Origin: Neotamlana sargassicola
GTDB taxonomy: Bacteria; Bacteroidota; Bacteroidia; Flavobacteriales; Flavobacteriaceae
Assembly: GCF_020523965.1 (NCBI RefSeq)
Contig: NZ_JAJAPX010000003.1
Span: forward strand, 310,001-374,000
Length of the DNA: 64,000 nt
Direction: 5' to 3'
Shown: in pieces, positions 63,610 to 64,000 of the stretch
Numbering within the stretch: position 1 is the first letter of the stretch
How the letters are laid out: each line of letters starts with the position of its first letter
Program-made: the position numbers and the translations under genes
Notes under the pieces: generated by a model
What the model was told of the DNA's origin: nothing
What the model saw: only the letters and a program-made list of their open reading frames with translations
The model's database searches: none

Positions 63610-64000
63610 ATGTTGCAAAATTCCAAGTTAAAAACAACTGTTTTATACTTATCAGTTTTGTTTTTTATTAGTTATTTACCTGTTTTTTCTCAAGATTACG
63701 ATTTTATTTTTAGTGAATCTAAAAATAATTCAGTAGTTGAATCCGAAGGAAAATCTCCTTATGTATATGAATTAATTGCGGAAAAAATTATAATTTCAGA
63801 TAAGGATAAGTATATTAAACGCATTTCACCATTTTATCAAAAAACACTTCTATATAAAGATCTAGCTCAAGAAGATAGTATAGAAATTGCTAAATTAAAA
63901 AAAGCCTTTAAACCTATAACTTTAGATGAAGCAGATGTTAATAAACGATTAGCAGTATATAGAAGAACCTTAAAACGCATTGATAAATACGAATTAGTCA
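63610..64000 (+). CDS. Secreted protein of unknown function, 3' truncated by the window
   Basis: The first 130 codons are visible. An N-terminal signal peptide (LKTTVLYLSVLFFISYLPVF, cleavage near SQ) is followed by a charged helical stretch: SPYVYELIAEKIIISDKDKY and KLKKAFKPITLDEADVNKRL. I do not recognise a family from this part. Confidence 0.75.
   Translation, partial: MLQNSKLKTTVLYLSVLFFISYLPVFSQDYDFIFSESKNNSVVESEGKSPYVYELIAEKIIISDKDKYIKRISPFYQKTLLYKDLAQEDSIEIAKLKKAFKPITLDEADVNKRLAVYRRTLKRIDKYELV

Overview
The window is AT-rich DNA from a member of the Bacteroidota, almost certainly a (probably marine) Flavobacteriaceae. Supporting signs are a type IX secretion (type B) C-terminal sorting domain, an ECF sigma/FecR/TonB-receptor set with an STN signalling domain, TANNTTTG-type promoters, and small flavobacterial families (DUF2256, TIGR03643/DUF2805, Lacal_2735). 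No rRNA, tRNA, CRISPR array or insertion sequence was recognised.

Layout. 1-11.1 kb: the end of a glycosyltransferase-9 gene, a DUF4251 lipoprotein, a dioxygenase-like secreted protein, a PAS-LuxR regulator, a cytidylyltransferase/GHMP-kinase fusion, an HxlR regulator divergent from a nitroreductase broken by one TAA, a KefG/KefB-like pair with an MBL-fold hydrolase, and two membrane proteins. 11.2-25.3 kb: one 4703-residue T9SS surface protein with fourteen near-identical 81-residue repeats and about fourteen DUF11-like repeats. 25.7-29.2 kb: a LytS/LytR-type two-component pair divergent from an EF-hand lipoprotein and an arylsulfotransferase-like lipoprotein. 29.5-32.6 kb: a large metallophosphoesterase-STAND NTPase gene, defence-like in architecture, with one in-frame TAA. 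32.7-39.6 kb: a minus-strand cluster of di-haem peroxidase, ECF sigma, FecR, TonB receptor and vanadium-haloperoxidase-like protein; two identical sigma-promoter-like blocks precede the first and last genes. 40-45.7 kb: a TPR hybrid histidine kinase, then a tight three-gene operon (GHKL ATPase with DUF3883 nuclease-like domain, an unknown protein, and a protein with a HEPN-like R-x4-H motif). I regard that operon as the best candidate for an undescribed defence system. 46.4-49.2 kb: DUF3817 and MscS-like membrane proteins, a tandem palindromic intergenic repeat and a DUF2911 protein. 49.4-63.3 kb: a photobiology/DNA-repair island in two operons. The window ends in a truncated secreted-protein gene.

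The photobiology island has four photolyase/cryptochrome genes of four types (Cry-DASH, FeS-BCP 6-4 type, a cryptochrome-like photolyase, class I CPD type). They travel with a TetR-like regulator, an ABC1/UbiB-like kinase, a flavin reductase, SDRs, glutathione peroxidase, TspO, SRPBCC and several small proteins. Both operons start behind the same promoter architecture: a 28-bp inverted repeat 6 bases upstream of an identical TATATTTG box, preceded by an identical 19-base stretch. They are therefore very likely one regulon, plausibly light- or singlet-oxygen-responsive.

Two otherwise intact genes (nitroreductase, MPE-STAND) are each interrupted by a single TAA. These are either true pseudogenes or assembly/sequencing errors, and resequencing would settle which.
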